Positions 35,731 through 45,479 of a stretch of DNA of 58,515 bases are shown in pieces. Numbering within the stretch: position 1 is the stretch's first letter; each line of letters begins with the position of its first letter. A program made the position numbers and the translations under genes. The stretch comes from Paracoccaceae bacterium (GTDB lineage: Bacteria > Pseudomonadota > Alphaproteobacteria > Rhodobacterales > Rhodobacteraceae), in NCBI GenBank assembly GCA_019090795.1, contig JAHRVG010000049.1, positions 1 to 58,515 on the forward strand. The letters run 5' to 3'. Under the pieces are notes generated by a model. That model was given only the letters and a program-made list of their open reading frames with translations. It searched no databases and had not been told where the DNA came from.

Positions 35731-36742
35731 TTGTTGTAGCCCGAATTTTAACAACTATGGCCTCGCTTGGTTCCGGAACGTTTTGCGCAATCCAACGCTG
35801 CAAACCGGCGAGTGACGGATGCTCCAGATCCCTTTGAAGGTGCACCCAAACACCCGCCATCAAATCAAGGTACTGCGCCTTGCCATCCCGCAAATAGAGC
35901 CGGGTAAAAATCCCCAATATCTTTAGATTCCGCTGGGCCCCAAGAATGCTATACGCCTGTTTGAAATTTGCCTCCTCAACACCCGTTTTATCCAGATAGC
36001 GTTGCAACATTTCTGACTGTAACATCACAGATGTGTCTCTTCTGGCATCCTCAAGCAATGACACCAGATCATAGGCCGGATGACCGGCCAGCGCATCTTG
36101 ATAATCCAGCAACCCGACCCGTTTGATACCCTCACGATCTGGCAGCCAAAGCAGGTTTTCAGCGTGATAATCCCTTTGCACCAGAACCGGGTTGCTGTTG
36201 GGAACGAGCGTACAAACCTCACAAATCAGGCGATCAAATGCGGCACTAACGTCCCGATCCACAGGCGCGCCCGTAGCCGCAGGCAGATACCACTGCGTAA
36301 ACAAACGCGCCTCGCGAAGATACGCTTTGATATTGTATGGCGCGATTTCTGGCGCTGCCGGGTGCCAGTGCAACGCGACAAGCAAATCAATTGCCGATTG
36401 ATACAGCGCGGCCTCAAGAGACCCATCAGTTAGACACACTTTGGCAAAGAGATCATCGCCAAGGTCTTCCAGCAACAGGAACCCGTTTTCCAAATCTACG
36501 CCCAATATTTCGGGTGCAGAGAACTCGTACCCCCGCAGTATTTCAGTTACTTGTATGAATGCTTTGATGTTCGATCCAATATCCACCGGCGCATTCATCA
36601 AGACTGCTGAACGGGTTTTTACCGGGCAGAATAATCTGTCATAGCTGCGGGTAGAAGCATCGGCTGCCAGTTCTACCCTTTCTGCATCTTGCCAACCATT
36701 GGCTTGAACAAAGGTTTGCAATGCCAACCCACGATTATCCAT
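35720..36742 (-). CDS. amgK: Anomeric MurNAc/GlcNAc kinase AmgK-like phosphotransferase
   Basis: A 340-residue aminoglycoside-phosphotransferase-fold kinase. The catalytic loop VQRDYHAENLLWL and the following metal motif VGLLDYQDALAGHPAYDL are intact, and the N-terminal DASTRSYDRLF and LLLEDLGDDLFA are as in the AmgK group. AmgK phosphorylates MurNAc (and GlcNAc) at the anomeric position during murein recycling. It shares one base with the tsaE stop (TAATG) and overlaps murU, giving the tsaE-amgK-murU-addBA order known in alphaproteobacteria. Older annotations call it simply a phosphotransferase. Confidence 0.85.
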   Translation of the reverse strand: MDNRGLALQTFVQANGWQDAERVELAADASTRSYDRLFCPVKTRSAVLMNAPVDIGSNIKAFIQVTEILRGYEFSAPEILGVDLENGFLLLEDLGDDLFAKVCLTDGSLEAALYQSAIDLLVALHWHPAAPEIAPYNIKAYLREARLFTQWYLPAATGAPVDRDVSAAFDRLICEVCTLVPNSNPVLVQRDYHAENLLWLPDREGIKRVGLLDYQDALAGHPAYDLVSLLEDARRDTSVMLQSEMLQRYLDKTGVEEANFKQAYSILGAQRNLKILGIFTRLYLRDGKAQYLDLMAGVWVHLQRDLEHPSLAGLQRWIAQNVPEPSEAIVVKIRATTSGA

Positions 36743-37236
36743 TAGTTACCCTGAACCTCGTTCAACATCATTGCTATCATATCACCCGCAGTGTCCCATT
36801 TCGAATCCGACCATTCAAGGTGTAACACTCTGGTATTTTCGCCAGTGATTTCAAGATGCAGCCGCATTGCGTCCTCCGGCGCTTGATCCCCCATTCGCTC
36901 CGGCCACTCAACCAGACTAATCGCGTCATCAAAGGCTGCTTCCAACCCCAGCTCGTACAATTCATCAACATTGCTCAAGCGATACAAGTCTGCATGCCAA
37001 ATCTGCACCAGCCCCAAATCATAGGTTTGTATCAGTGTGAAGGTTGGCGAGGGCACGTCCTCGATCAAGCCGAATTCACCTTGACGGTTTTGAATAAATC
37101 GACGGGCAAAATCCGTCTTACCGGCACCTACTTGCCCTTGCAGCAAAAGGGTATCACCCGCTACCGCAACTTCGGCAAAACACTTTGCCGCGCTTTCAGT
37201 ATCAACTGTGTTATTTAAAAGAAAACTACGCCTCAT
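36742..37236 (-). CDS. tsaE: tRNA N6-threonylcarbamoyladenosine ATPase TsaE
   Basis: A 164-residue P-loop ATPase required for t6A37 tRNA modification along with TsaB, TsaC and TsaD (tsaD lies at 46903-48000). The Walker A is LLQGQVGAGKTDFARRFIQ, preceded by LNNTVDTESAAKCFAEV; FTLIQTYDLGLVQIWHADLYRL and SLVEWPERM are the conserved TsaE segments. Length is normal. First gene of the tsaE-amgK-murU-addB-addA unit; its ATG sits 45 bp downstream of the PAS gene stop. Confidence 0.93.
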   Translation of the reverse strand: MRRSFLLNNTVDTESAAKCFAEVAVAGDTLLLQGQVGAGKTDFARRFIQNRQGEFGLIEDVPSPTFTLIQTYDLGLVQIWHADLYRLSNVDELYELGLEAAFDDAISLVEWPERMGDQAPEDAMRLHLEITGENTRVLHLEWSDSKWDTAGDMIAMMLNEVQGN

Positions 37237-37281
37237 AATACCCAGTAGGGCGATCCAGCCTTGAATGACAAGGGCAGAACG

Positions 37282-38532
37282 TCAGGCCCGATGCTTGTTG
37301 CGCCCCTCAATGGCCACCGGAATCCTATCGGCCACCTTGAACTCACAAAAAACCTGACCCCCGCAAATCGGTGAAAATGTCATATAAACACTGCCCCCCG
37401 CATTCAAACAGACTTCGGCTTGCCAAAGGCTGCGCTCGGATGAATCCAGCACAAATTCCCTGAAATCACCCCAAGCTGGCGACGGGGCGCATTTTTCCTG
37501 CAACAGGCGGCTGAAATCAATCACATTCACCGGATTGACAGCCCCCGCCAAATTGCTGCCCCAGATTTCATCAAACGCGTCATTCACGAAAACCAATTCC
37601 CCCGCCGGATCAAAAATAGCAACACCATCGGCAAGACTGTCGAGAGCAGAGTAAACCTGCTCTAACTCTGCCCGGTACTGCCGTTCGATCATCACGGATT
37701 TGGAAATGTCTTCAAACAGCAGCGCTAACCCGCCCCTGACATGCGGCCGACCAACGACACGGTAGACCCGCCCGCTCGCCAGTGTCCATTCCGCTTGATA
37801 GGTGCCATTGATTGACCCGCTCTCAAGCTTCTTAAATTCCTGCCGAATCGACTGAAAATCCTCTGGTTCGGGCATAATGCCCTCGCTGCGCAACTTGTCG
37901 AGAAAGCTCATTAACCCGGGGCGGCGCGCCAGCCATTCTGCTGGCAAATCCAACAGACCGGACAAAGCGGGATTGAACAATGACAGGTCACGCCTTTTGT
38001 CAAAGATTGCCAAACCAATCGGCAGATGCGCGAAAGTTTCCGTAAGGGTTTGAATGAAGCGCTGCAGCTCCTGCTCTGCTTCAATAAGCCGTTCCGCATT
38101 CGATCCGTAGTAATAATCTACCCCATCAATCTGAGATTTCTCAAGACTGAACTCTACCGGCTCGGCCAAATTCGAGTGGATCAGTCGCACACGGGTCGAC
38201 GCAAAGTTCGCATTCGGTTCCGTTTTCAGGTTAAATGCGCTAATCCCCTGAACCTCCCCACCCCCAAACAATTTTTCATAGGATTTATTGTACCAAATCA
38301 CAGCATCATTTTGCTCGGCCCACATCACGGTTGACGTGTGGTCCAATACAGCTTGCGGATTGATAGTTGCACTGGATTCGGACCGCGCAGTACTTGGAGA
38401 CGGTTTGGCACCTCGGCTACCCAAAGCCCAAGCCAACCCCGCACCTGACAAGAACAGGAAAACAAGTGGTAGCGCAGAAGAAATAAGAAGGTCAGACAAT
38501 GTCAAGCCGTTGGTGGTTACAGTAATTTCCAA
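37282..38532 (-). CDS. Membrane-anchored PAS-domain protein without output domain
   Basis: A 416-residue protein with one N-terminal transmembrane helix (about 11-38) and then two or three PAS domains: one containing HTSTVMWAEQNDAVIWYNKS (about 64-83), one around LPIGLAIFDKRRDLSLFNPA and one around SLADGVAIFDPAGELVFVND. The second PAS ends in a linker VMIERQYRAELEQVYSALDS typical of sensor kinases, but the protein ends after the third, with no HisKA, GGDEF or other output. The start is TTG at 38532 with a poor ribosome-binding site, so the N-terminus is uncertain. It sits between tsaE and regB. It may pass signals to a partner protein. Confidence 0.8.
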   Translation of the reverse strand: MEITVTTNGLTLSDLLISSALPLVFLFLSGAGLAWALGSRGAKPSPSTARSESSATINPQAVLDHTSTVMWAEQNDAVIWYNKSYEKLFGGGEVQGISAFNLKTEPNANFASTRVRLIHSNLAEPVEFSLEKSQIDGVDYYYGSNAERLIEAEQELQRFIQTLTETFAHLPIGLAIFDKRRDLSLFNPALSGLLDLPAEWLARRPGLMSFLDKLRSEGIMPEPEDFQSIRQEFKKLESGSINGTYQAEWTLASGRVYRVVGRPHVRGGLALLFEDISKSVMIERQYRAELEQVYSALDSLADGVAIFDPAGELVFVNDAFDEIWGSNLAGAVNPVNVIDFSRLLQEKCAPSPAWGDFREFVLDSSERSLWQAEVCLNAGGSVYMTFSPICGGQVFCEFKVADRIPVAIEGRNKHRA

Positions 38533-38590
38533 CTAAAACTATAGTCAGCATAGATCGCAATAACAACCTTAAATAATACCTTTCATGTCG

Positions 38591-40006
38591 TTATTCAACC
38601 TGTGGATTTGGATCAATCGCCCCGCCCCTAGCACGTTCAATCTGCGGCCTTTCCCAGCGAACATTGACAACCGCACCGGTCACACCAACCATACTACGCA
38701 AATATCGGTGCTGGCCTACGTTAATGTATCCATCCATTGCCGCATTCGCAAATGTCAGCTGCGCCCCGGTACGTTCCAGCATTGTCTTGGCGATAAACAA
38801 CCCCAATCCCATACCCTCGTATCCATCTCGCGACCCGCCCTTTTTTGTCCCAGACTTGCGTTTTCCAAGGTAGGGTTCACCAATACGCCCCAACAATTCC
38901 ACGGGATAGCCCTTGCCATTGTCACCAATCAATATGCGAATGGATTTATCGGTCCAGACGGATTGAACCCACACAGTTGTAGTTGAGAAATCAACGGCAT
39001 TCTGGATCAAATTGCGAATCCCGTGAATGATTTCCAGGCTATTCTCAACAAAAGGGATATCGTCCAACACTGCAAAATCGTCTTCGCCATTTGCAAGATA
39101 GATGATCTCTTTGCCGCGATTTTCATGCGGTTCGCCAGCTGAACGAACAAGGCTCGTCAATGGAATTTTCTTGATCAACATATCTTCTTTGCCTGCCTGC
39201 CCCATATCGCGCAGAATCTGGCGCAAACGGTCTGTCTGATCGCCAATTAGCTGGACGTCCTGTTGTAGTTCAGGTTGTTGCTTCAGATCATACTCGAGCT
39301 CCGATGCCGCCAGTTTTATTGTCGCCAACGGTGTTCCCATCTCATGGGCAGCAGCCGCGACAACGCCCCCTAACATTGACAATTCATGCTCTCGTGCCAT
39401 TGCCATCTGCGTTGCAACCAGCGCCTGAGACATAGTGAAAGTTTCTACCGTCACCCGACGGGCATAGATAGAAAGGAATAATATACCAATCACCAAGGCC
39501 GCCCACTTGCCGACCAAATACAGTTCCGGCAATTGCATTGATCGGCCGGACATCGTGTGCAGCGGTTGGTAGTAAAACAGCAACAAGGTGATCGCAGCCA
39601 TTGCCACCCCGGCCACCATAAAGGTTGCATCCCGCTTAAGCGCCGTGGCCGAGACTGTAACAGGGGCCAAAATCAGCAACACAAAAGGGTTGTTCAACCC
39701 GCCATTCAAATAAAGTAAAAACACCAGTTGCCCCAGATCAAAAAGCAAGGTCAGGATGGCCTGACGTTGCGACAATCGTTTGCTTTCCGGCGAAACAAAG
39801 GTCGCAATCAGGTTGAACATCACCGAGGCACCAATTGCCAACATGCACAGGTCAACCCGTAAATCCAGTTCCAGGTAATAGACGCAAACAAACACCGCGA
39901 TCGTTTGCCCAGCAATGGCCAGCCAGCGCAACACGATCAGAGTGCGCACCCGCACCCAGTCGCTGCGAGCGGAACCATCAAAAATACTCAACTGGGGTTG
40001 TTCCAT
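38591..40006 (-). CDS. regB: RegB/PrrB/ActS sensor histidine kinase lacking the redox cysteine
   Basis: A 471-residue redox-sensing kinase. Six membrane helices cover about 25-185, with the quinone-binding motif GGLNNPF at 102-108. The phosphorylated His221 is in AAHEMGTPLATIKL. The ATPase domain has N-box IRNLIQNAVDFS, G1 IGDNGKGYP and G2 YEGMGLGLFIAK. In characterised RegB the redox-active cysteine lies 40 residues past the H-box His; here that position is Leu261 (codon TTG) and the only cysteines (41 and 54) are in the membrane region. Divergent from senC-regA, so it shares their 99-bp control region. It phosphorylates RegA. Confidence 0.94.
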   Translation of the reverse strand: MEQPQLSIFDGSARSDWVRVRTLIVLRWLAIAGQTIAVFVCVYYLELDLRVDLCMLAIGASVMFNLIATFVSPESKRLSQRQAILTLLFDLGQLVFLLYLNGGLNNPFVLLILAPVTVSATALKRDATFMVAGVAMAAITLLLFYYQPLHTMSGRSMQLPELYLVGKWAALVIGILFLSIYARRVTVETFTMSQALVATQMAMAREHELSMLGGVVAAAAHEMGTPLATIKLAASELEYDLKQQPELQQDVQLIGDQTDRLRQILRDMGQAGKEDMLIKKIPLTSLVRSAGEPHENRGKEIIYLANGEDDFAVLDDIPFVENSLEIIHGIRNLIQNAVDFSTTTVWVQSVWTDKSIRILIGDNGKGYPVELLGRIGEPYLGKRKSGTKKGGSRDGYEGMGLGLFIAKTMLERTGAQLTFANAAMDGYINVGQHRYLRSMVGVTGAVVNVRWERPQIERARGGAIDPNPQVE

Positions 40007-40105
40007 GGTTTTTCACCGACTTGTGACGATTTAGGGCCTTGCCATTTGTGCTTCAAGGTTAGACCAAGACAATGATAGATGAAACAGCACAATCAGAGGT
40101 CATAA

Positions 40106-40714
40106 ATGTCAAAATGGACTGTCATCGCAGCATCGGCTGCCATTGCAATCGGGGTAGGTGCCGGGGCGGTATTCTTGCTCGATCCTTTTAGCCAGAAAAC
40201 TTGCGGTAGTGCTGTTGTCGCAGGGGGCAAGGCTGCTATCGGGGGGCCGTTCACACTGGTCAACCACAAGGGAGAAACGGTTACAGATAAAGACATAATT
40301 ACCGGCCCGACCCTGATTTACTTTGGCTATACATTCTGCCCGGATGTCTGCCCTCTCGATACTGCGCGCAACGCCGAAGCGATTGATATTCTGGAGGCAA
40401 AAGGCATTGATGTCCTGCCGGTTTTCATTTCCATCGATCCGGAACGGGATGATCCTCGGTCCCTTGCCGACTTTGTCGAGGGTGTCCACCCGCGCATGAT
40501 CGGCCTGACGGGGACAACGGATCAGGTGAAAGCCGCCTCAAAAGCCTATAAAACCTACTTTCGCAAAAACGGCGAGGGAGAGGATTACCTGATGGACCAC
40601 TCCACCTTTGCCTATCTCATGGGGCCAGATGGCCTGTGGGAATTTTTCAAGCGTGACCAGACACCGGAAGAAGTGGCCGATGTGATAGCCTGTTTCGTCG
40701 ATCAGAAAAGCTAG
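40106..40714 (+). CDS. senC: SCO1/SenC/PrrC family copper-binding protein
   Basis: A 202-residue membrane-anchored thioredoxin-fold protein needed for assembly of the CuA or CuB centre of cytochrome oxidase and linked to signal flow to RegB. One N-terminal helix anchors it; copper ligands are Cys78 and Cys82 in FGYTFCPDVCPLD and His165 in YLMDHSTFAYLMG, the complete CPxxC...H set. GAGG lies six bases before the ATG. The order regB (divergent), senC, regA is that of Rhodobacter. A promoter-like pair separates it from regA. Confidence 0.94.
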   Translation: MSKWTVIAASAAIAIGVGAGAVFLLDPFSQKTCGSAVVAGGKAAIGGPFTLVNHKGETVTDKDIITGPTLIYFGYTFCPDVCPLDTARNAEAIDILEAKGIDVLPVFISIDPERDDPRSLADFVEGVHPRMIGLTGTTDQVKAASKAYKTYFRKNGEGEDYLMDHSTFAYLMGPDGLWEFFKRDQTPEEVADVIACFVDQKS

Positions 40715-40722
40715 ACACAGAT

Positions 40723-40751
40723 TTGACCTACACAGCCAGACCGACTAAAAC
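40723..40751 (+). promoter_or_regulatory. Putative sigma-70 promoter for regA
   Basis: TTGACC (40723-40728) and TAAAAC (40746-40751) are exactly 17 bases apart in the 75-bp gap between senC and regA, and the -10 box ends 38 bases before the regA ATG. This would allow regA to be transcribed apart from senC, as described in Rhodobacter relatives. Matches are five and four of six. Confidence 0.45.
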
Positions 40752-40789
40752 CGGATCAGCAACGGATTTTAATCAGGGCAGGCGCAATT

Positions 40790-41344
40790 ATGGTTGAACG
40801 GCAACTTCAGAACATTGGTGAAGATAATACCCTGCTTATTCTGGATGATGATGAACCGTTTCGCGGTCGTTTAGCCCGCGCTATGGACAAACGCGGCTTT
40901 AATAGCACTGCTTTAGGCTCTGTCACTGCCGGGCGGGCATTCTGCACTGCAACACCGCCTGCTTATGCCGTGGTTGATCTGCGTCTGGAGGATGGCACCG
41001 GCCTTGACGTGGTCGAAGTTCTGCGCGCCAAACGTCCAGATGCCAAGGTCATAGTGCTTACTGGATACGGCGCAATTGCCACAGCCGTTGCCGCCGTGAA
41101 AATCGGGGCCACGGATTACCTGTCCAAACCGGCGGATGCCAATGACGTTACCAACGCCTTGCTGGCAATCCCCGGCGACAAGCCCCCCCCGCCGGAGAAC
41201 CCTATGTCCGCAGATCGGGTGCGCTGGGAACATATCCAGCGGGTTTTTGAGCTGTGTGATCGCAATGTTTCTGAAACGGCGCGCCGCCTGAACATGCACC
41301 GCCGCACCTTGCAGCGCATTTTAGCAAAACGTAGCCCGCGCTAA
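40790..41344 (+). CDS. regA: RegA/PrrA/ActR response regulator
   Basis: A 184-residue response regulator of the Fis-type family that controls photosynthesis, respiration, nitrogen and carbon metabolism genes by redox state. The receiver has the acidic pocket ILDDDEPFRGR and phosphoacceptor Asp63 in VVDLRLEDGTGLDV; the Thr/Lys switch is in IVLTGYGAI and YLSKPADAND. A proline-rich linker (KPPPPENPM) leads to the helix-turn-helix ETARRLNMHRRTLQRILAKR at the C-terminus. Its stop overlaps the stop of the HD gene by 4 bp. Confidence 0.96.
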   Translation: MVERQLQNIGEDNTLLILDDDEPFRGRLARAMDKRGFNSTALGSVTAGRAFCTATPPAYAVVDLRLEDGTGLDVVEVLRAKRPDAKVIVLTGYGAIATAVAAVKIGATDYLSKPADANDVTNALLAIPGDKPPPPENPMSADRVRWEHIQRVFELCDRNVSETARRLNMHRRTLQRILAKRSPR

Positions 41345-41922
41345 AGCAATGCCGCATGGCGTGCGGTAAACTCTTTGCGCACGTCCAGAGGTGGCCTCAG
41401 CCTAATTTCGAGACCTTTGACAAGGCTAGCAACAGGTTTGCCAAATAACTTGTCTGCCTCGCTCTCGGTAAATCCGGCAATCTGGGTCGCCTCTAGCCAA
41501 GCGCTGACAATATCCGCCTTTTTTATCTGCTTTTTTATCATAGTAGGTAAAACTGCTGGCAAACCAAAGCGGATATGAATTGCCGCCGCCAGCCGATCAT
41601 CCAACACACCGTAATCCGGCCCCACCGCCGCCTTGACCGGTGAAATCATATCTCCAATCACATATTCCGGCGCATCGTGCAACAATGCCGCCAACCGCCA
41701 CTTCGCCGGAGCTTTGGGCTGAATCAGCCCGTATATCTGTTCAACCAACAGCGAGTGCTCTGCAACCGAATAAGCAAAATCACCTACCGTCTGCCCATTC
41801 CAGCGCGCCACAAACGACAAGCCGTGCGCAATATCTTCGATCTCGATATCCAATGGCGACGGGTCAAGCAAATCAAGCCGACGGCCAGAGAGCATTCGTT
41901 GCCAAGCGCGTGGGTGTGTCAT
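41341..41922 (-). CDS. HD-domain phosphohydrolase (YfbR/HDDC2-like)
   Basis: A 193-residue HD protein. The metal ligands are visible as His in VAEHSLLVE, the His-Asp pair in AALLHDAPEYVIGDM and a later Asp in VLDDRLAAAIHIRF. YfbR-like members hydrolyse deoxynucleoside monophosphates. Start: ATG at 41922 with AAGGG six bases upstream, giving the MTHPRAWQRMLSGRRLDLLD leader typical of the order; ATGs at 41928 and 41949 are less well placed. Convergent with regA, overlapping by 4 bp, a neighbourhood kept widely in Rhodobacterales. Confidence 0.85.
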   Translation of the reverse strand: MTHPRAWQRMLSGRRLDLLDPSPLDIEIEDIAHGLSFVARWNGQTVGDFAYSVAEHSLLVEQIYGLIQPKAPAKWRLAALLHDAPEYVIGDMISPVKAAVGPDYGVLDDRLAAAIHIRFGLPAVLPTMIKKQIKKADIVSAWLEATQIAGFTESEADKLFGKPVASLVKGLEIRLRPPLDVRKEFTARHAALL

Positions 41923-41988
41923 GGGCATCCCTTTAAAACCAGTTTTCATTTGTCCGGTATTCCGGCGGGATTTTCAAGTGACCACTAC

Positions 41989-42002
41989 ATGATATAAGTC
42001 AA
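41989..42002 (+). promoter_or_regulatory. Possible FNR/NnrR-type operator upstream of nnrS
   Basis: The 14-mer ATGATATAAGTCAA matches TTGAT-N4-ATCAA at eight of ten positions. It lies 87 bp before the chosen nnrS start. NnrS genes in denitrifying alphaproteobacteria are controlled by NnrR through such sites. One imperfect copy in an AT-rich region can arise by chance. Confidence 0.35.
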
Positions 42003-42088
42003 GGAATTCATCTTCAGTGGCATTAGTATTGATGGTTAGGCAAAGCATCAGGCTTACCCAGCCAAATATGTTCAGAAACGAGAGCCCG

Positions 42089-43297
42089 ATGTCCAAGAAA
42101 ACCCCACCAACCTTTCAAGGCCCAACAATTTTTAGCTACGGGTTTCGCCCGTTCTTCTTGTCTGCCAGCATATTCGCCCTGATTGTCATCCCCTTATGGA
42201 TGGCGATTCAGGCCGGAATGATCACGCTCGACTCTGTCTTTAAACCCACCGTCTGGCACATCCATGAGATGTTATTCGGCTATGCCGCTGCTGTGATCGC
42301 GGGCTTTCTTTTTACAGCTATCCCCAACTGGACAGGCCGAATGCCGGTGCGCGGCTGGCCGCTGGCAATGATGGTTTCTCTGTGGTTTTTGGGGCGTATT
42401 TCGGTCGCTGGCCCTCTGAACCTAGGTGCGCCACTGGTCCTAATTGCCGATTGTGCTTTCCTCGCCTCTATCGTGTTGATGATCACAAGAGAGATCGTTG
42501 CGGGTAAAAACTGGCGCAACCTGAAAGTGCTGCTTCCGGTGGTTACCCTTTTTCTAGCGAACATCGTTTTTCACTTTGAGGCGATGGAAACAGGTCTCGC
42601 AGAAAACAGCACACGCCTGGGCTTTGGTGCAATCATCTTTCTGGTGATGCTGATCGGAGGACGCGTCATTCCAGCCTTCACCCGGAACTGGCTGGTTAAA
42701 CAAGGCCCCGGTGCGCTGCCAATCCCCTTCTCCAAATACGACGCAATAAGCATTCTGGTGGGCGCTTTGGCCTTGGGCGGTTGGGTGCTGTTTCCCAACT
42801 CCCCGATTATCGGCAGCCTGTTAATAGTTGTCGCCGGAATGCACGTTTTCCGCCTCAGCCGTTGGCAGGGATTGCGCACTTTCCCCTCTCCCTTGCTATT
42901 GATGCTGCACATCGCCTACGCCTTTGTACCCGCAGGCATTCTGCTGCTGGGTCTCGACAGTGTAAGCGACAGGTTTGATACCTACATCACCGGCTTGCAT
43001 CTGTTGGGCATCGGGGCCATTGGTGGCATTACCGTAGCCGTGATGATGCGCGCCACTTTGGGCCACACCGGGCGCGCACTGGTTGCCCCCAAAATCCTGA
43101 CCTTCGCATTTGCTCTCATCATCTTCGCAAGCCTGTTTCGCAGTTTTCTGGATAACATTGAGATCGCGGGCTATAACGGCATCGAAATCGCCGCTACACT
43201 GTGGACTATCGGCTTTGCCATTTTCGTCGTCAAAGTTGGCAGTTGGCTGGCTACCCCCAGAGAACAAAAACGCAAAGCCAACCCTGCTCAAAGGTGA
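42089..43297 (+). CDS. nnrS: NnrS family haem-copper membrane protein
   Basis: A 402-residue membrane protein with about twelve helices. NnrS is expressed with denitrification genes and relieves nitric-oxide stress; it binds haem and copper. The start motif [19 protein letters not shown] and the [18 protein letters not shown] and [11 protein letters not shown] segments are family hallmarks, with [12 protein letters not shown] further on. Start: ATG at 42089 with GAGAG four bases upstream; ATG at 42068 and a GTG at 42017 add hydrophilic residues without clear sites. It follows the RegBA region, with ahcY 68 bp downstream. No nitrate, nitrite or NO reductase gene is seen. Confidence 0.9.
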   Translation: MSKKTPPTFQGPTIFSYGFRPFFLSASIFALIVIPLWMAIQAGMITLDSVFKPTVWHIHEMLFGYAAAVIAGFLFTAIPNWTGRMPVRGWPLAMMVSLWFLGRISVAGPLNLGAPLVLIADCAFLASIVLMITREIVAGKNWRNLKVLLPVVTLFLANIVFHFEAMETGLAENSTRLGFGAIIFLVMLIGGRVIPAFTRNWLVKQGPGALPIPFSKYDAISILVGALALGGWVLFPNSPIIGSLLIVVAGMHVFRLSRWQGLRTFPSPLLLMLHIAYAFVPAGILLLGLDSVSDRFDTYITGLHLLGIGAIGGITVAVMMRATLGHTGRALVAPKILTFAFALIIFASLFRSFLDNIEIAGYNGIEIAATLWTIGFAIFVVKVGSWLATPREQKRKANPAQR

Positions 43298-43365
43298 GAT
43301 GTTGCCCAATTGCCAAACGGATGCTATCTGGGCGCAGAATTACCGAAATTAGCAGGAGCGTGGCC

Positions 43366-44750
<1,385 letters not shown>

Positions 44751-44770
44751 TTGTCTTTACTGCCTCCCGA

Positions 44771-44797
44771 AAACGGCCCTCTCGGGCCGTTTTTTTT
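44771..44797 (+). terminator. Intrinsic terminator of ahcY
   Basis: A 9-bp stem (AAACGGCCC 44771-44779 with GGGCCGTTT 44784-44792) has a 4-base loop and continues into a run of eight T. It lies 20 bp after the ahcY stop. Strong classical rho-independent terminator. Confidence 0.92.
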
Positions 44798-44958
44798 CGC
44801 CAATATGCAGCGCTTGGCAGGCTATCCCCAAGAAAATAACGCAGGCCCCTTTTTTTACGCCCCTAAATCTCCTACATTTCGCCAAGGGGAGGGAACCCGT
44901 AACGGGCCCTCTGTGGAAGGATACCGAAATTATTCGGTGAGCAAACTAGGAGAAGACA

Positions 44959-45300
44959 ATGGGTAAGCGCGACGATTTAATTGCCAAATATGCAGATGAC
45001 CTGAAAAATAAATGTGGCATGTCGCCTGACATGGATTTGCTAACCAAAGTGACCATCGGTTGTGGCCCGGCGATTTACAACGCTGATGCGTCCACCGTGG
45101 CGGCTACCCAAGAAAGCGAACTGGAAACCGTCAAGAACAACTTCTTGATCAAAAAACTCGGCCTTGCAGACAGCCCCGCATTGATGGCAGGTATCAACAA
45201 AGCCTTGGAAACCTATGGAAAATCAGAGCGCAACAAATATCGCGCGGTTGTGTATTACATGCTGACCAAAGAATTTGGCAAAGAATCCGTATACGGCTAA
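44959..45300 (+). CDS. DUF2853 family protein
   Basis: A 113-residue soluble, highly charged helical protein of the DUF2853 family, common in Roseobacter genomes; function unknown. N-terminal KRDDLIAKYADDLKNKCG and the C-terminal SERNKYRAVVYYMLTKEFGK are the conserved ends. The ATG follows AGGAG by six bases. Single-gene unit bounded by the ahcY terminator and its own terminator. The 208-bp leader holds a small hairpin (ACCGAA/TTCGGT, 44923-44938) just upstream of the ribosome-binding site. Confidence 0.88.
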   Translation: MGKRDDLIAKYADDLKNKCGMSPDMDLLTKVTIGCGPAIYNADASTVAATQESELETVKNNFLIKKLGLADSPALMAGINKALETYGKSERNKYRAVVYYMLTKEFGKESVYG

Positions 45301-45316
45301 TTCAGGCCTGCATCCG

Positions 45317-45346
45317 AAAAAAGGCACCCGTTCGTGGTGCCTTTTT
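45317..45346 (+). terminator. Intrinsic terminator of the DUF2853 gene
   Basis: Stem AAAAGGCACC with GGTGCCTTTT (45319-45328 with 45336-45345), 7-base loop, then T. Placed 17 bp after the stop. The A- and T-tracts on both sides make it usable in either direction. Confidence 0.88.
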
Positions 45347-45350
45347 AGTT

Positions 45351-45366
45351 TTAATATTAAGTTAAC
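45351..45366 (+). promoter_or_regulatory. CtrA-box-like sequence in a convergent gap
   Basis: TTAA-N7-TTAAC matches the full CtrA recognition pattern exactly (TTAA 45351-45354, TTAAC 45362-45366). It lies between two genes that converge, so no coding gene starts downstream of it. The sequence is AT-rich and may be a chance match, or it could serve an unannotated small RNA in the following 150 bp. Confidence 0.3.
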
Positions 45367-45479
45367 AACTTGATTTACCTAAATTTTTTAGAAACTAGCG
45401 TTTGCGTTAATCCTGCAGAAAGTCTATCCGAAACTCAGATACCCGTTAGCGAGGGCCCCTTGTCGGGGTTTGGGGTGAG

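Noticed and set aside
43201-43365. N-terminal extension of the first ahcY half
   Set aside because: It overlaps the end of nnrS and lies before the well-placed AGGAG and ATG at 43366.
43298-43365. SAH- or SAM-type riboswitch before ahcY
   Set aside because: Only 68 bp are available, and apart from a GCCCA/TGGGC pairing I could not find the conserved core of any such riboswitch.
44751-44966. 71-codon frame after ahcY
   Set aside because: It runs through the ahcY terminator hairpin and overlaps the DUF2853 start; no ribosome-binding site or family likeness.
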